NCBI GenBank assembly: GCA_021847245.1
Contig: JAJZUC010000003.1
Location: 1-64,000 of the forward strand
DNA from: Deltaproteobacteria bacterium
Lineage (GTDB): Bacteria > Desulfobacterota > Desulfuromonadia > Geobacterales > Geobacteraceae
Length of the DNA: 64,000 bases
Direction: 5' to 3'
The first letter of the stretch is position 1. Every line of letters begins with the position of its first letter. Both the position numbers and the translations under genes were made by a program. Below the pieces are notes generated by a model. It had not been told where the DNA came from, ran no database searches, and saw nothing but the letters and a program-made list of their open reading frames with translations. Positions 7,689 through 14,144 of this stretch are shown here, in pieces.

Positions 7689-7787
7689 AGCGATCGGCAA
7701 AGTCACAACGACAAATCAAACATCACCCTTCGGGGGGGCTCAAGTCCCCCATGGGGACGTCCGCCCTCCGGAAAAGGAGCCCGCGAA
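7689..7787 (+). promoter_or_regulatory. G/C-run leader 8 (upstream of radC-like gene)
   Basis: GTCCCC (7744-7749) pairs with GGGGAC (7753-7758), and a G-run just upstream can pair with GCCCTCC. CTCC (7766-7769) pairs with GGAG (7776-7779), the ribosome binding site of the RadC-like gene at 7788. From memory, a published RNA class called the radC motif lies upstream of radC and other DNA-related genes of mobile elements. Confidence 0.65.
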
Positions 7788-8285
7788 ATGTCCCCCTATC
7801 AGAGAAATCTCTTCGGAGAGGAACTTCCCCCGGAGAAAAAGAAAATCACGATCCTGTCGATCGAGGCGAAGTACCGGAAAGAGGTAGTGCGTGAAGACGC
7901 CCCTGCGTGGGTGTCCAAGCGCTTCACCTCGGCGAGCCAGGTCTTCGAGATGTTCCATGACCTCCAGAGGGAGGCGAAGGAGCATTTCATCGCGTTGCAC
8001 CTGGACGGCAAGAACCGGATCGCCTGTCTCGACAGGGTTTCGGTCGGCTCCCTGAACCAGAGCATAGTGCATCCACGGGAGGTCTTCAAGACCGCTCTCC
8101 TGTCGAGCGCCGCGGCGATCCTTCTCCTCCACAACCACCCAACCGGCGATCCTACCCCCTCCCGCGAGGACCTGGAGATCACCAGGCGCATCAAGGAGGC
8201 GGGCGAACTTCTCGGCATCAGGGTGCTCGATCACATCATCATCGGCGAAAGCTACCTGAGCTTCGCCGAGCAAGGCCTTATCTGA
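7788..8285 (+). CDS. radC: RadC-like JAB/MPN domain protein
   Basis: This 165-aa protein consists almost entirely of the RadC-type JAB/MPN+ domain. KEHFIALHLDGKNRI starts the core, and HNHPTGDPTPSRED at about residues 115-128 supplies the metal-binding His-x-His...Asp motif. ELLGIRVLDHIIIGESYLSF closes it. The N-terminal helix-hairpin-helix part of chromosomal RadC is absent, as is usual for the short versions on plasmids and integrative elements. The enzyme activity of this family is not settled. Here it likely serves element DNA metabolism or anti-restriction, which is inference. Confidence 0.88.
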   Translation: MSPYQRNLFGEELPPEKKKITILSIEAKYRKEVVREDAPAWVSKRFTSASQVFEMFHDLQREAKEHFIALHLDGKNRIACLDRVSVGSLNQSIVHPREVFKTALLSSAAAILLLHNHPTGDPTPSREDLEITRRIKEAGELLGIRVLDHIIIGESYLSFAEQGLI

Positions 8286-8358
8286 CAACCCGGCAGGGGA
8301 AGAGCTCCCTGCGGGGGTTCTTGTCCCCTGTCCGGACAGACCCGAAAGGAGACAAGAA
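8286..8358 (+). promoter_or_regulatory. G/C-run leader 9
   Basis: TTCTTGTC (8318-8325) pairs perfectly with GACAAGAA (8351-8358), which abuts the ATG at 8359, so the GGAG at about 8348-8351 is largely enclosed. CTGTCC/GGACAG forms an inner hairpin. AGGGGAAG near 8295-8302 can compete for the CCCCT part of the 5' arm. Confidence 0.7.
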
Positions 8359-8799
8359 ATGGAAAATGGGAAAACCGGCAACGACACGCCGGCAACGAAA
8401 AAACTCATCCTGTCCGTGTCCGACAGCAGCGATTTCTTCGAGGCCGCGGATTACGCGGTGATCGAACTTACCGCCGAAATGATCGCGCGAATCAGGGAGC
8501 TCTCCGAAGCCGTCCGCACCCTGGGCGTCTACAGGGTTTCCGAATTCGACTATTCCTGCGTCTTCATGAACGCCGACTACGACCAGTGGGAAAGCGGCAA
8601 GGTGCCGCTGAAGGAATACCAGGGGAGGACCGAATGCAACCTCCTCAACATCACCGACAGCGGCTTCTACTGGTCCGGGCTGTACAGGCACACCGACATC
8701 CGGTGGTCAACCGACACGGTGTACCTCTCAGACCTCGACAGTGGCGACTATGACGAGCGGGAAGAGTATCCCGACAATGAAGTACAGAAGGCCGTCTGA
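8359..8799 (+). CDS. hypothetical protein (146 aa)
   Basis: This is an acidic protein of no recognised family. After a flexible N-terminus (MENGKTGNDTPATKKL) it has a beta strand (ILSVSDSSDF), a helix (VIELTAEMIARIRELSEAVR) and a Trp/Tyr-rich region (SGFYWSGLYRHTDIRWSTDT). It ends in a Glu/Asp-rich tail. The stop overlaps the next start as TGATG (8797-8801), which makes coupled translation likely. The strong leader and coupled neighbour support expression. Confidence 0.55.
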   Translation: MENGKTGNDTPATKKLILSVSDSSDFFEAADYAVIELTAEMIARIRELSEAVRTLGVYRVSEFDYSCVFMNADYDQWESGKVPLKEYQGRTECNLLNITDSGFYWSGLYRHTDIRWSTDTVYLSDLDSGDYDEREEYPDNEVQKAV

Positions 8800-9026
8800 T
8801 GGTCGATTTCAGTGGATACCGGATCGAGAGGACGGATGAACCGGGGATTCTGGGCTACGCCTACCGTATCTTTGGGCCGCGGGGCACGGAATTCGCGCTC
8901 ATCAGAAACAAGGTCAATCCCCATCAGTTGTTCGTCGTCAATACCAAGACCATGAACCCGAACGCCAGGATCAAGGGGTACGGGTGGTGGACGGACAAGG
9001 ACGGCGAACTGCGGCCACTGCGCTGA
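8799..9026 (+). CDS. small hypothetical protein (75 aa)
   Basis: The start overlaps the previous stop by one base, so it is probably translated by reinitiation. The product is basic and looks like a single small beta-rich domain: YRIERTDEPGILGYAYRIFG, then FALIRNKVNPHQLFVVNTKT, then YGWWTDKDGELRPL. No catalytic residue pattern or family was recognised. Confidence 0.5.
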   Translation: MVDFSGYRIERTDEPGILGYAYRIFGPRGTEFALIRNKVNPHQLFVVNTKTMNPNARIKGYGWWTDKDGELRPLR

Positions 9027-9056
9027 AAGAAGACAATACCCTTGAGAGGAGTCCTT

Positions 9057-9281
9057 ATGAGACATCCCCACTACGACTACACCCTTGATGAGGCCCTGGC
9101 TCTGGCCAGATCGATAAAGTACGGGCCGCTGCCGTTGCCTTCCGATCCGACTCCGGAGATTCCGGAGGCGATCGGGATCGTCGGGAAGTCGCTCAGAACG
9201 TGCGGCTTCAACTGGATCACCGGCCGTGTCGCCCTCGAACTCCTGCGAAAGGCCAATGGCGAAGAGGTCGCCTGGTCCTGA
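9057..9281 (+). CDS. small hypothetical protein (74 aa)
   Basis: The ATG at 9057 was chosen over an in-frame TTG at 9042 because GAGAGGAG lies at the right distance. The product starts MRHPHYDYTLDEALALARSI, has a Pro-rich middle (GPLPLPSDPTPEIPEA) and ends in a helix. No family was recognised. It lies 30 bases after its upstream neighbour and is likely in the same transcript. Confidence 0.5.
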   Translation: MRHPHYDYTLDEALALARSIKYGPLPLPSDPTPEIPEAIGIVGKSLRTCGFNWITGRVALELLRKANGEEVAWS

Positions 9282-9354
9282 TCAGCAACCCCAACGGGGA
9301 GACAATCCCCGGAAAGGGCTCTGTCTCCCCATTTCAAACAACAAGGAGACAGCC
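9282..9354 (+). promoter_or_regulatory. G/C-run leader 10, clear competing helices
   Basis: GGGGAGACA (9296-9304) is a perfect 9-bp complement of TGTCTCCCC (9322-9330). The overlapping segment CTGTCTCC (9321-9328) is also a perfect 8-bp complement of GGAGACAG (9345-9352), the ribosome binding site of the gene at 9355. The two helices cannot coexist, so this leader has an ON form (site free) and an OFF form (site paired). Confidence 0.75.
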
Positions 9355-10029
9355 ATGGCTGACTACATTTCCCAGGGGCCGTTCCAGCCCTCGATACCCA
9401 AACATCTCATAACCGAAGAAGACATGAAAATCCTCGACGCTTTCGGACTCACCATCACGCCGGACGGAGAAGACAAGCTGTATCTCTTCGCCGATGACTG
9501 GTGCACCCACGGCGTCCTTGCCGCGGATGATCCGAAGGACGACACCGAGCTTGAAGAGGAGGCCCTCTATTCCTGCCTCCAGGGGATCATCCGCCGTTCC
9601 AACGGCGAACTCCCCTGGATATCGAAAGAGACGGCGTACACCTGCACCAGGAACCTGCCGGACGGATTCGGCGGCAGCGCGGTATTCGTGACCGCCGATG
9701 ACGTGCAGTACTTCGGAACCGGTTCGTGGCTGGAACAGCGAATCCATGAAACGGAAAACAGGGACAACGTGCCGAAGCCTCCCACCGTTTGCGTTGTCCT
9801 GGATGGTGGAGCTGTTCAGAAGGTCGTTACCGACCTCCCCGAACAGTTTCCTGCATCAATGGACGTCGTGGTCATCGACACCGACGTGGAAGGTTTCGAC
9901 GAACAGAGCCTCCTCAAGCTCCCGCACAACGGCGAGACAGAGCATGCCGTGGGTCATCTCGTGAAGCTGTCGAACTCCGACTATGACCTGGCAGCCGTTG
10001 TCGATCAGATCAAGAAGAGGGGGTGGTGA
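9355..10029 (+). CDS. two-domain hypothetical protein with repeated C-terminal module
   Basis: This 224-aa acidic protein was started at the ATG after AAGGAGACAG. The N-terminal 140 residues (ending near HETENRDNVP) are of unknown type. The C-terminal 80 residues begin PPTVCVVLDGGAVQKVV, continue with DVVVIDTDVEGFDEQSLLKL and end AAVVDQIKKRGW. That module recurs at the C-terminus of the protein encoded at 10634. It looks like a small alpha/beta domain with alternating strands (VVLDGG, VVVIDTD). No known name was recognised. Confidence 0.6.
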   Translation: MADYISQGPFQPSIPKHLITEEDMKILDAFGLTITPDGEDKLYLFADDWCTHGVLAADDPKDDTELEEEALYSCLQGIIRRSNGELPWISKETAYTCTRNLPDGFGGSAVFVTADDVQYFGTGSWLEQRIHETENRDNVPKPPTVCVVLDGGAVQKVVTDLPEQFPASMDVVVIDTDVEGFDEQSLLKLPHNGETEHAVGHLVKLSNSDYDLAAVVDQIKKRGW

Positions 10030-10030
10030 A

Positions 10031-10552
10031 ATGGCCCCACGGAAACAGATGACAGGCGAACCCACCAATGAGGAACGTGCCGAGCGGATCGACACGGTGA
10101 TGCAGGCGTACTGCCTGACTCTCGATGGTCGGGATTTCGAGGGCGACGAAGATGACTTCAGGGACCTGCTCACGGACCTGATGCACTTCTGCGAGCGAAT
10201 GGAAATCGACTTCAACGAAAACCTCCGTGTCGCCCGAGACAATTACGAACACGAAAGGGAGGTTGAAACCGGCATCCCCAATAATCTCGGCTGTTCGGAA
10301 TGCGGTTGCATTCTCGAGGTATCCCGGACCGACACCCTGCTGGGGATCGACCGGGTGATCTTCGACTGCCAGAACTGCGATGGGACATTCATCCGGGAAC
10401 TGACGGTCGCGGACAGCCCCATTGAGAGAGCCGTCAAATGCGTCGGTTGCGGCAACCTGATCGTAAGAAGCACCGCGCGCATTTTCTACCAGAGCGACGA
10501 TCTCGCCCATTACATCGGCGAGTGCTGCTGGGACGAGCGGCTGAGAGATTGA
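10031..10552 (+). CDS. zinc-ribbon hypothetical protein (173 aa)
   Basis: The ATG at 10031 lies two bases after the previous stop. The N-terminal half is acidic and helical (DTVMQAYCLTLDGRDFEGDE). The C-terminal half carries three Cys pairs: CSECGC near residues 85-90, CQNC near 113-116 and CVGC near 136-139. CC follows close to the end. These are likely zinc ribbons or a rubredoxin-like knuckle, which could bind nucleic acid or protein. Family unknown; it sits between the two genes that share a C-terminal module. Confidence 0.6.
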   Translation: MAPRKQMTGEPTNEERAERIDTVMQAYCLTLDGRDFEGDEDDFRDLLTDLMHFCERMEIDFNENLRVARDNYEHEREVETGIPNNLGCSECGCILEVSRTDTLLGIDRVIFDCQNCDGTFIRELTVADSPIERAVKCVGCGNLIVRSTARIFYQSDDLAHYIGECCWDERLRD

Positions 10553-10633
10553 ACAACAATGCCAACCCGACAGGGGGCGGAACCTTTCCCCTTGGGGGAG
10601 TTCTGCCCTCTCACACAGAAAAGGAGACAGAAC
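10553..10633 (+). promoter_or_regulatory. G/C-run leader 11, clear competing helices
   Basis: AGGGGGCGGAAC (10572-10583) pairs over 12 positions (two G-T) with GTTCTGCCCTCT (10600-10611). The same central segment can pair over 10 of 12 positions with AGGAGACAGAAC (10622-10633), which contains the ribosome binding site and abuts the ATG at 10634. The competing design matches leader 10 with different sequence. Confidence 0.75.
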
Positions 10634-11182
10634 ATGGCAAGAAACCTTCTGCAGGAACTGATAGAAACCTTTCCTCAGGCCGATCCTGCAAGCGAGTTCC
10701 ATGGCGAGGAGATCAACGGCTGCGAAGCCGTCAATTTCATCTCCGAGTTCATCCCGGATGTCAGGGAACACCTCGATAGCGAGGGGAACCGTGAGAGCGA
10801 AGCACTCGCGGTTCTAAAGGCATGCTGGAAATTTATTGAGAACGTGACTGACGAGTACCCGGAGCGGACCGACAAGTTTTTCGACCTGCGCGAGCGGGTG
10901 CGAAACGTCCTGTCGGATCGGCGCCATGAACCACCGACCGTAGCCGTCATCCTCGAAGGGGGCCTGGTGCAGTGCATCGTTTCCGACCGTCCGAATGACA
11001 TCCAGTCGATGAACCTCATGGTCCTCGACTATGACACGGAAGGAGCGGACGAGGAGGAACTGCTGCAGGTGCCCCAAAAGGACGGCTCCATCTCGACGGC
11101 AACCGGTCGCTACGTGGGTTTCGATTACGCGGAGATCGGCCTTGCCGCCGTCATGGATCAACTGGACACGAGAGGATGGTAG
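10634..11182 (+). CDS. two-domain hypothetical protein, paralogous C-terminal module
   Basis: This 182-aa acidic protein has an N-terminal helical domain (NLLQELIETFPQADPASEFH, then a helix with ALAVLKACWKFIENV). Its C-terminal 80-residue module (PPTVAVILEGGLVQCIVSD, then LMVLDYDTEGADEEELLQV, ending AAVMDQLDTRGW) clearly matches the C-terminus of the protein encoded at 9355. The two N-terminal domains differ, so the shared module may be a common interaction or ligand-binding unit. It is placed under leader 11. Confidence 0.6.
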   Translation: MARNLLQELIETFPQADPASEFHGEEINGCEAVNFISEFIPDVREHLDSEGNRESEALAVLKACWKFIENVTDEYPERTDKFFDLRERVRNVLSDRRHEPPTVAVILEGGLVQCIVSDRPNDIQSMNLMVLDYDTEGADEEELLQVPQKDGSISTATGRYVGFDYAEIGLAAVMDQLDTRGW

Positions 11183-11204
11183 GTCAAGGAAAAGGAGGAT
11201 TGAG

Positions 11205-11600
11205 ATGAGTCCCAAAACACCACGCCCGGCCGCCGCGCCGGGATACACGATTCAACGTCGGTCGCACTGCGGCAAGATTTTCGTGACCGTGACGACAATG
11301 GAAGGGAAACCGTTCGAGGTTTTCATCCGCTTCGGCAAGGCCGGCGGCTGCGGCTCGGCAATGGCCGACGGCATCGCCCGGCTTGTCTCCTACGGACTTC
11401 GCTCCGGGCTGGAGGCCCATGATGCTGTCAAGGCATTGGCCGGGATCTCCTGCCACCAGGGGCCGAAGACCTGCCTCAACGAGGTGGCATGCGCGATCAG
11501 GCTGGTGTTGCAGCACCTGGAAACAGGCGCTGACCTCAACGGCATTATCGAAGATGAGGAGTTTGCTGAAGCGAACGGCTTGGAGGTTGTCTCCACATGA
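11205..11600 (+). CDS. TSCPD-domain protein
   Basis: This 131-aa protein is built around a TSCPD-type domain, known from the C-terminus of class II ribonucleotide reductases and as stand-alone proteins. KIFVTVTTMEGKPFEVFIRF is followed by GKAGGCGSAMADGIARLVSY and LRSGLEAHDAVKALAGISC. Cysteines at about residues 47 and 83 fit the family's CxxC-like chemistry only partly. No reductase gene is nearby, so its job is unclear. The start at 11205 follows AAAGGAGG. Translation runs into the lipoprotein gene. Confidence 0.75.
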   Translation: MSPKTPRPAAAPGYTIQRRSHCGKIFVTVTTMEGKPFEVFIRFGKAGGCGSAMADGIARLVSYGLRSGLEAHDAVKALAGISCHQGPKTCLNEVACAIRLVLQHLETGADLNGIIEDEEFAEANGLEVVST

Positions 11601-11623
11601 AAACATCACAGAGGAGTATGGGT

Positions 11624-11896
11624 ATGAAAGAAACGCGTCTGATTCTTATGGTACTGGCGACGATCCTTGGCGGCTGCAGCCACAGCCAGTGGGCCAGTGT
11701 CGAGCTTGCTACCAAGGGGGCTTCCTGGTTGAACCCCGTCGCTACGGTGGTCCACATGACTGCCAGCACCGGCAGGGCCCTGTCCGATCCTCAAGAGGAG
11801 CTGCGGGAAAAGGTGCAGCAACGCGAAGAGGAGCAGAAAAAGGAACCACCCTTGGAAAAGTCGCGGCCGGGTCCGCCTGAGACCGTGACGAAGTAG
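11624..11896 (+). CDS. small lipoprotein (90 aa)
   Basis: MKETRLILMVLATILGGCSHSQ is a classical lipoprotein signal: a charged start, a hydrophobic core and an LGGC lipobox with Cys at residue 18 (quoted in two parts: MKETRLILMVLATI and LGGCSHSQ). The mature part has a short ordered stretch and then a Glu/Gln/Lys-rich coiled tail (EELREKVQQREEEQKKE). The ATG at 11624 has GAGGAG seven bases upstream. A longer frame from 11597 overlaps the TSCPD stop but would spoil the signal peptide. Probably anchored in the outer or inner membrane. Confidence 0.7.
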   Translation: MKETRLILMVLATILGGCSHSQWASVELATKGASWLNPVATVVHMTASTGRALSDPQEELREKVQQREEEQKKEPPLEKSRPGPPETVTK

Positions 11897-12065
11897 CCGG
11901 TTGAATGGTGGCATAGTCCACCCTTCAGATAAAGGGGAGCGGTGCTTCATGCACCCTCCCCAGGCCTCTTCCCCAGCTCAAGAGGGTTCCTCGGAGCCTC
12001 CGTCAACACGGTGGTTGCGGGGAGCCCTCTTGGGCGCCAATCACAGAGATAAGGGGGAGAGGACC
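11897..12065 (+). promoter_or_regulatory. long structured leader 12
   Basis: Two hairpins are visible. The first is 11934-11961 (GGGGAG and GGTGC pairing with GCACC and CTCCCC). The second pairs AGAGGGTTCCTCG (11981-11993) with CGGGGAGCCCTCT (12018-12030) over 13 positions, with a smaller CCTCCG/CGGTGG hairpin inside. AGGGGGAGAGGA follows, before the ATG at 12066. The leader is longer than the others but shares the G/C-run style. Confidence 0.6.
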
Positions 12066-12221
12066 ATGACAGTCAAGGCAAGGATAAACGGCAGGGAGTA
12101 TTCGCTTTCGTGGGAGGAATTCGAGAAGGCAGTGCTGAGGAACGATGTTACCAGCGGCCAGATCGAGGTCGTTTCCATTTTCACGGGAATGAGACCCTGC
12201 AAGAGTCTTCAGGTTGGATGA
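12066..12221 (+). CDS. small hypothetical protein (51 aa)
   Basis: This small protein starts MTVKARINGREYSLSWEEFE, a beta hairpin followed by a helix. It ends with FTGMRPCKSLQVG and looks like a single compact domain. The ATG follows GGGGGAGAGGACC, and a strong terminator lies 20 bases after the stop, so it is probably the last gene of the accessory operon. No family was recognised. Confidence 0.55.
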   Translation: MTVKARINGREYSLSWEEFEKAVLRNDVTSGQIEVVSIFTGMRPCKSLQVG

Positions 12222-12241
12222 AGCCCATCCGGCCTGGATAG

Positions 12242-12265
12242 AGGCGGCCCTCGTGGCCGCCTTTT
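12242..12265 (+). terminator. Rho-independent terminator
   Basis: A perfect 8-bp GC-rich hairpin (AGGCGGCC, loop CTCGT, GGCCGCCT) is followed by TTTTCTTATT. It ends the rightward accessory operon. Confidence 0.9.
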
Positions 12266-12339
12266 CTTATTAATGCCTGGAAATCATTCGTGAATTGTGG
12301 TACTTACAGATTTCACATCAATGCGATGAAAGGTCCGAG

Positions 12340-12615
12340 ATGACGAAAGCCGATTTAGTCGACAAGATTCAAGAAAAGCTTTCATGTAATAAGAAAGAAG
12401 CCGTTGAGTTGGTTGAACTCACCTTGGATATTCTCAAGGATGCCATTGCGACCGAAGGGCATGTGAAGATAAGCGGTTTCGGGAATTTTGTTGTTCGCCA
12501 GAAGGCCGACCGAAATGGAAGGAATCCGCAGACCGGGGAGACCATCACCATCACATCACGGAAGGTTCTGACGTTCAAGCCGAGCGTATTGTTGAAAAAT
12601 CGTATCAATCAATAA
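12340..12615 (+). CDS. IHF/HU family DNA-bending protein
   Basis: This 91-aa protein has the full DNABII fold: an N-terminal helical pair (MTKADLVDKIQEKLSCNKKE), VKISGFGNFVVRQKADR leading into the arm, NGRNPQTGETITITSRKV with the DNA-minor-groove Pro, and LTFKPSVLLKNRIN. The GRNPQTGE form is typical of IHF-alpha-like members. Such proteins bend DNA at oriT, recombination sites and promoters, so this one may serve transfer or gene control on the element. It has its own start after AAAGGTCCGAG and lies beyond the terminator, so it is likely transcribed separately. Confidence 0.9.
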   Translation: MTKADLVDKIQEKLSCNKKEAVELVELTLDILKDAIATEGHVKISGFGNFVVRQKADRNGRNPQTGETITITSRKVLTFKPSVLLKNRINQ

Positions 12616-12644
12616 GTGTGGATGCAGAATAATTGGGCCTAACA

Positions 12645-14030
12645 TTACTCCGGCTGCCAGGCGCAACCTACCCAGTGCTCTTCGTAACGCTTCACAAAGT
12701 CTTTCATCTCGCGAATGTTGACCCCAGGTTCGCGGCAGGCCCGGGCGCAGGTAGAAACGACATCCCGGTAGAACTCCGGAGCGACATGCCTGATACCGTC
12801 ATAATTCATAAGCAATTCCGGAAGGCGCTCCGTGATTTTTGCTCCGCGAGGTGCCATCACAATACTCGGAGGCTCGCCATACGTGTTGATCAACACGTAT
12901 CGCCAGCTTGGGTCTGCGGCTCCTAGGCGAGGGACAATCTCACAAGGACATGCATCTCCGCCTTTGGAAATGGATTCATAGACTTCTTTGAGGGCCGAGG
13001 GTTTGTTGGCCATCAGGACATAAGGCCCGGCCCCTACGTACCCCCCCATGCTCTCGTCGTATTCGATGCCGAGCAAGTCTTCCAGGTCAAAACGCGCATG
13101 CCGGTCAAGGGGGGCTTTTCCTGAGGTGAACCACTGAAGTTCCCGCAGAGTGGCCCCTGCACACTTGGCAATCTCTGCAGGCGGATTGGGCCAGCACGCC
13201 ACGAGGTTCTTGGCGATTTCGGCTGCGTTGTCATAGTCACTGTCGGCCCAGAAATCATCATCCTCAACGATATCCTCCGGTGCCTTCTCTCCTGGCAGCA
13301 GCCAGGTCCTGCCATCAAGCCCGTCGAGGCTGAAATAACGGGGCTGATCGGGCGGCAGGGAAGATTCCCAGGATGAAAGCCATGAACCGGGTTCCCAGTC
13401 CAGTCCTACGGTCAATGTTGGCTCCGGCCTTAGTGCTGGTAAGGCCAGCCATTGCTGGATTCTTTCTTCCACCTCGCGACTGTTCACGCCTCTTTGACCA
13501 CCCCTGACATGAAAATCGTGGTCATATTGAGCGTCCCGGCAAAGCGCCTGGATGGACCCGGTAAGAGCCTGGTCTTTTCTGTCGTGCTTTCCCAGCAGCC
13601 ACTTGCTGGAGTCCTGTGCTGAGCGCAGGGAAGCAGGAAGGGATTTCTCCTTGGCATCGGCGACCTCGACCTGGACTCCGATTTTTGCCATTTCCCCTAC
13701 CAGTTCAGGGCTGGCTGTCGCTAGGTGGCGGTTGACCCGAAGGATGTCGGGGCGGCCACGCAAGCCTCCGGCGTTACGCCACGCATCCAGGAGAACATCC
13801 CGGAAGGCCTTGGGCTGCACGACTGGAGTGAAGGTCATCCACCGAATGGGTAACCCGGCAACGGTCAATCCATAGAGTATGAGCGGGCTGAGCCCGTATC
13901 GCTCTGCATCCTTGATCTTGATCGGGTCCCGCACTGATACAATGCCATGCTCCGGATGGTGAAAAAGGAACTTGGCTATCGCAACGTAGAAATGATGCTC
14001 TCTTGGTGATGGCTGCGTCTGCTGATTCAT
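12645..14030 (-). CDS. unknown 461-aa protein at the edge of the defence island
   Basis: This intact 461-aa gene is the last of the leftward island. Its N-terminal 150 residues (HHFYVAIAKFLFHHPEHGIV, then LYGLTVAGLPIRWMTFTPVV and GLRGRPDILRVNRHLATASP) weakly recall DUF6930-type domains of SEC-C-linked proteins. An acidic middle (EDIVEDDDFWADSDYDN) and a helical C-terminus follow. No nuclease, ATPase or membrane motif is visible. It could be a defence gene by location or a host-type gene; I cannot decide. Confidence 0.6.
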   Translation of the reverse strand: MNQQTQPSPREHHFYVAIAKFLFHHPEHGIVSVRDPIKIKDAERYGLSPLILYGLTVAGLPIRWMTFTPVVQPKAFRDVLLDAWRNAGGLRGRPDILRVNRHLATASPELVGEMAKIGVQVEVADAKEKSLPASLRSAQDSSKWLLGKHDRKDQALTGSIQALCRDAQYDHDFHVRGGQRGVNSREVEERIQQWLALPALRPEPTLTVGLDWEPGSWLSSWESSLPPDQPRYFSLDGLDGRTWLLPGEKAPEDIVEDDDFWADSDYDNAAEIAKNLVACWPNPPAEIAKCAGATLRELQWFTSGKAPLDRHARFDLEDLLGIEYDESMGGYVGAGPYVLMANKPSALKEVYESISKGGDACPCEIVPRLGAADPSWRYVLINTYGEPPSIVMAPRGAKITERLPELLMNYDGIRHVAPEFYRDVVSTCARACREPGVNIREMKDFVKRYEEHWVGCAWQPE

Positions 14031-14144
14031 GCCCCCTCCTGGGGAAATACGAGCTTTCCCCGAGAACTATCGTAGGCTCCCCGCTCTACCAACAACCGGG
14101 CCAACAGCAGGTCGCGAGATAGTTCGGATCGATGATCTGGATTT

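Noticed and set aside
554-12065. Repeated G/C-run leaders as a CRISPR or transposon repeat array
   Set aside because: The units are spaced by genes, differ in sequence, and conserve pairing and position before start codons, not primary sequence.
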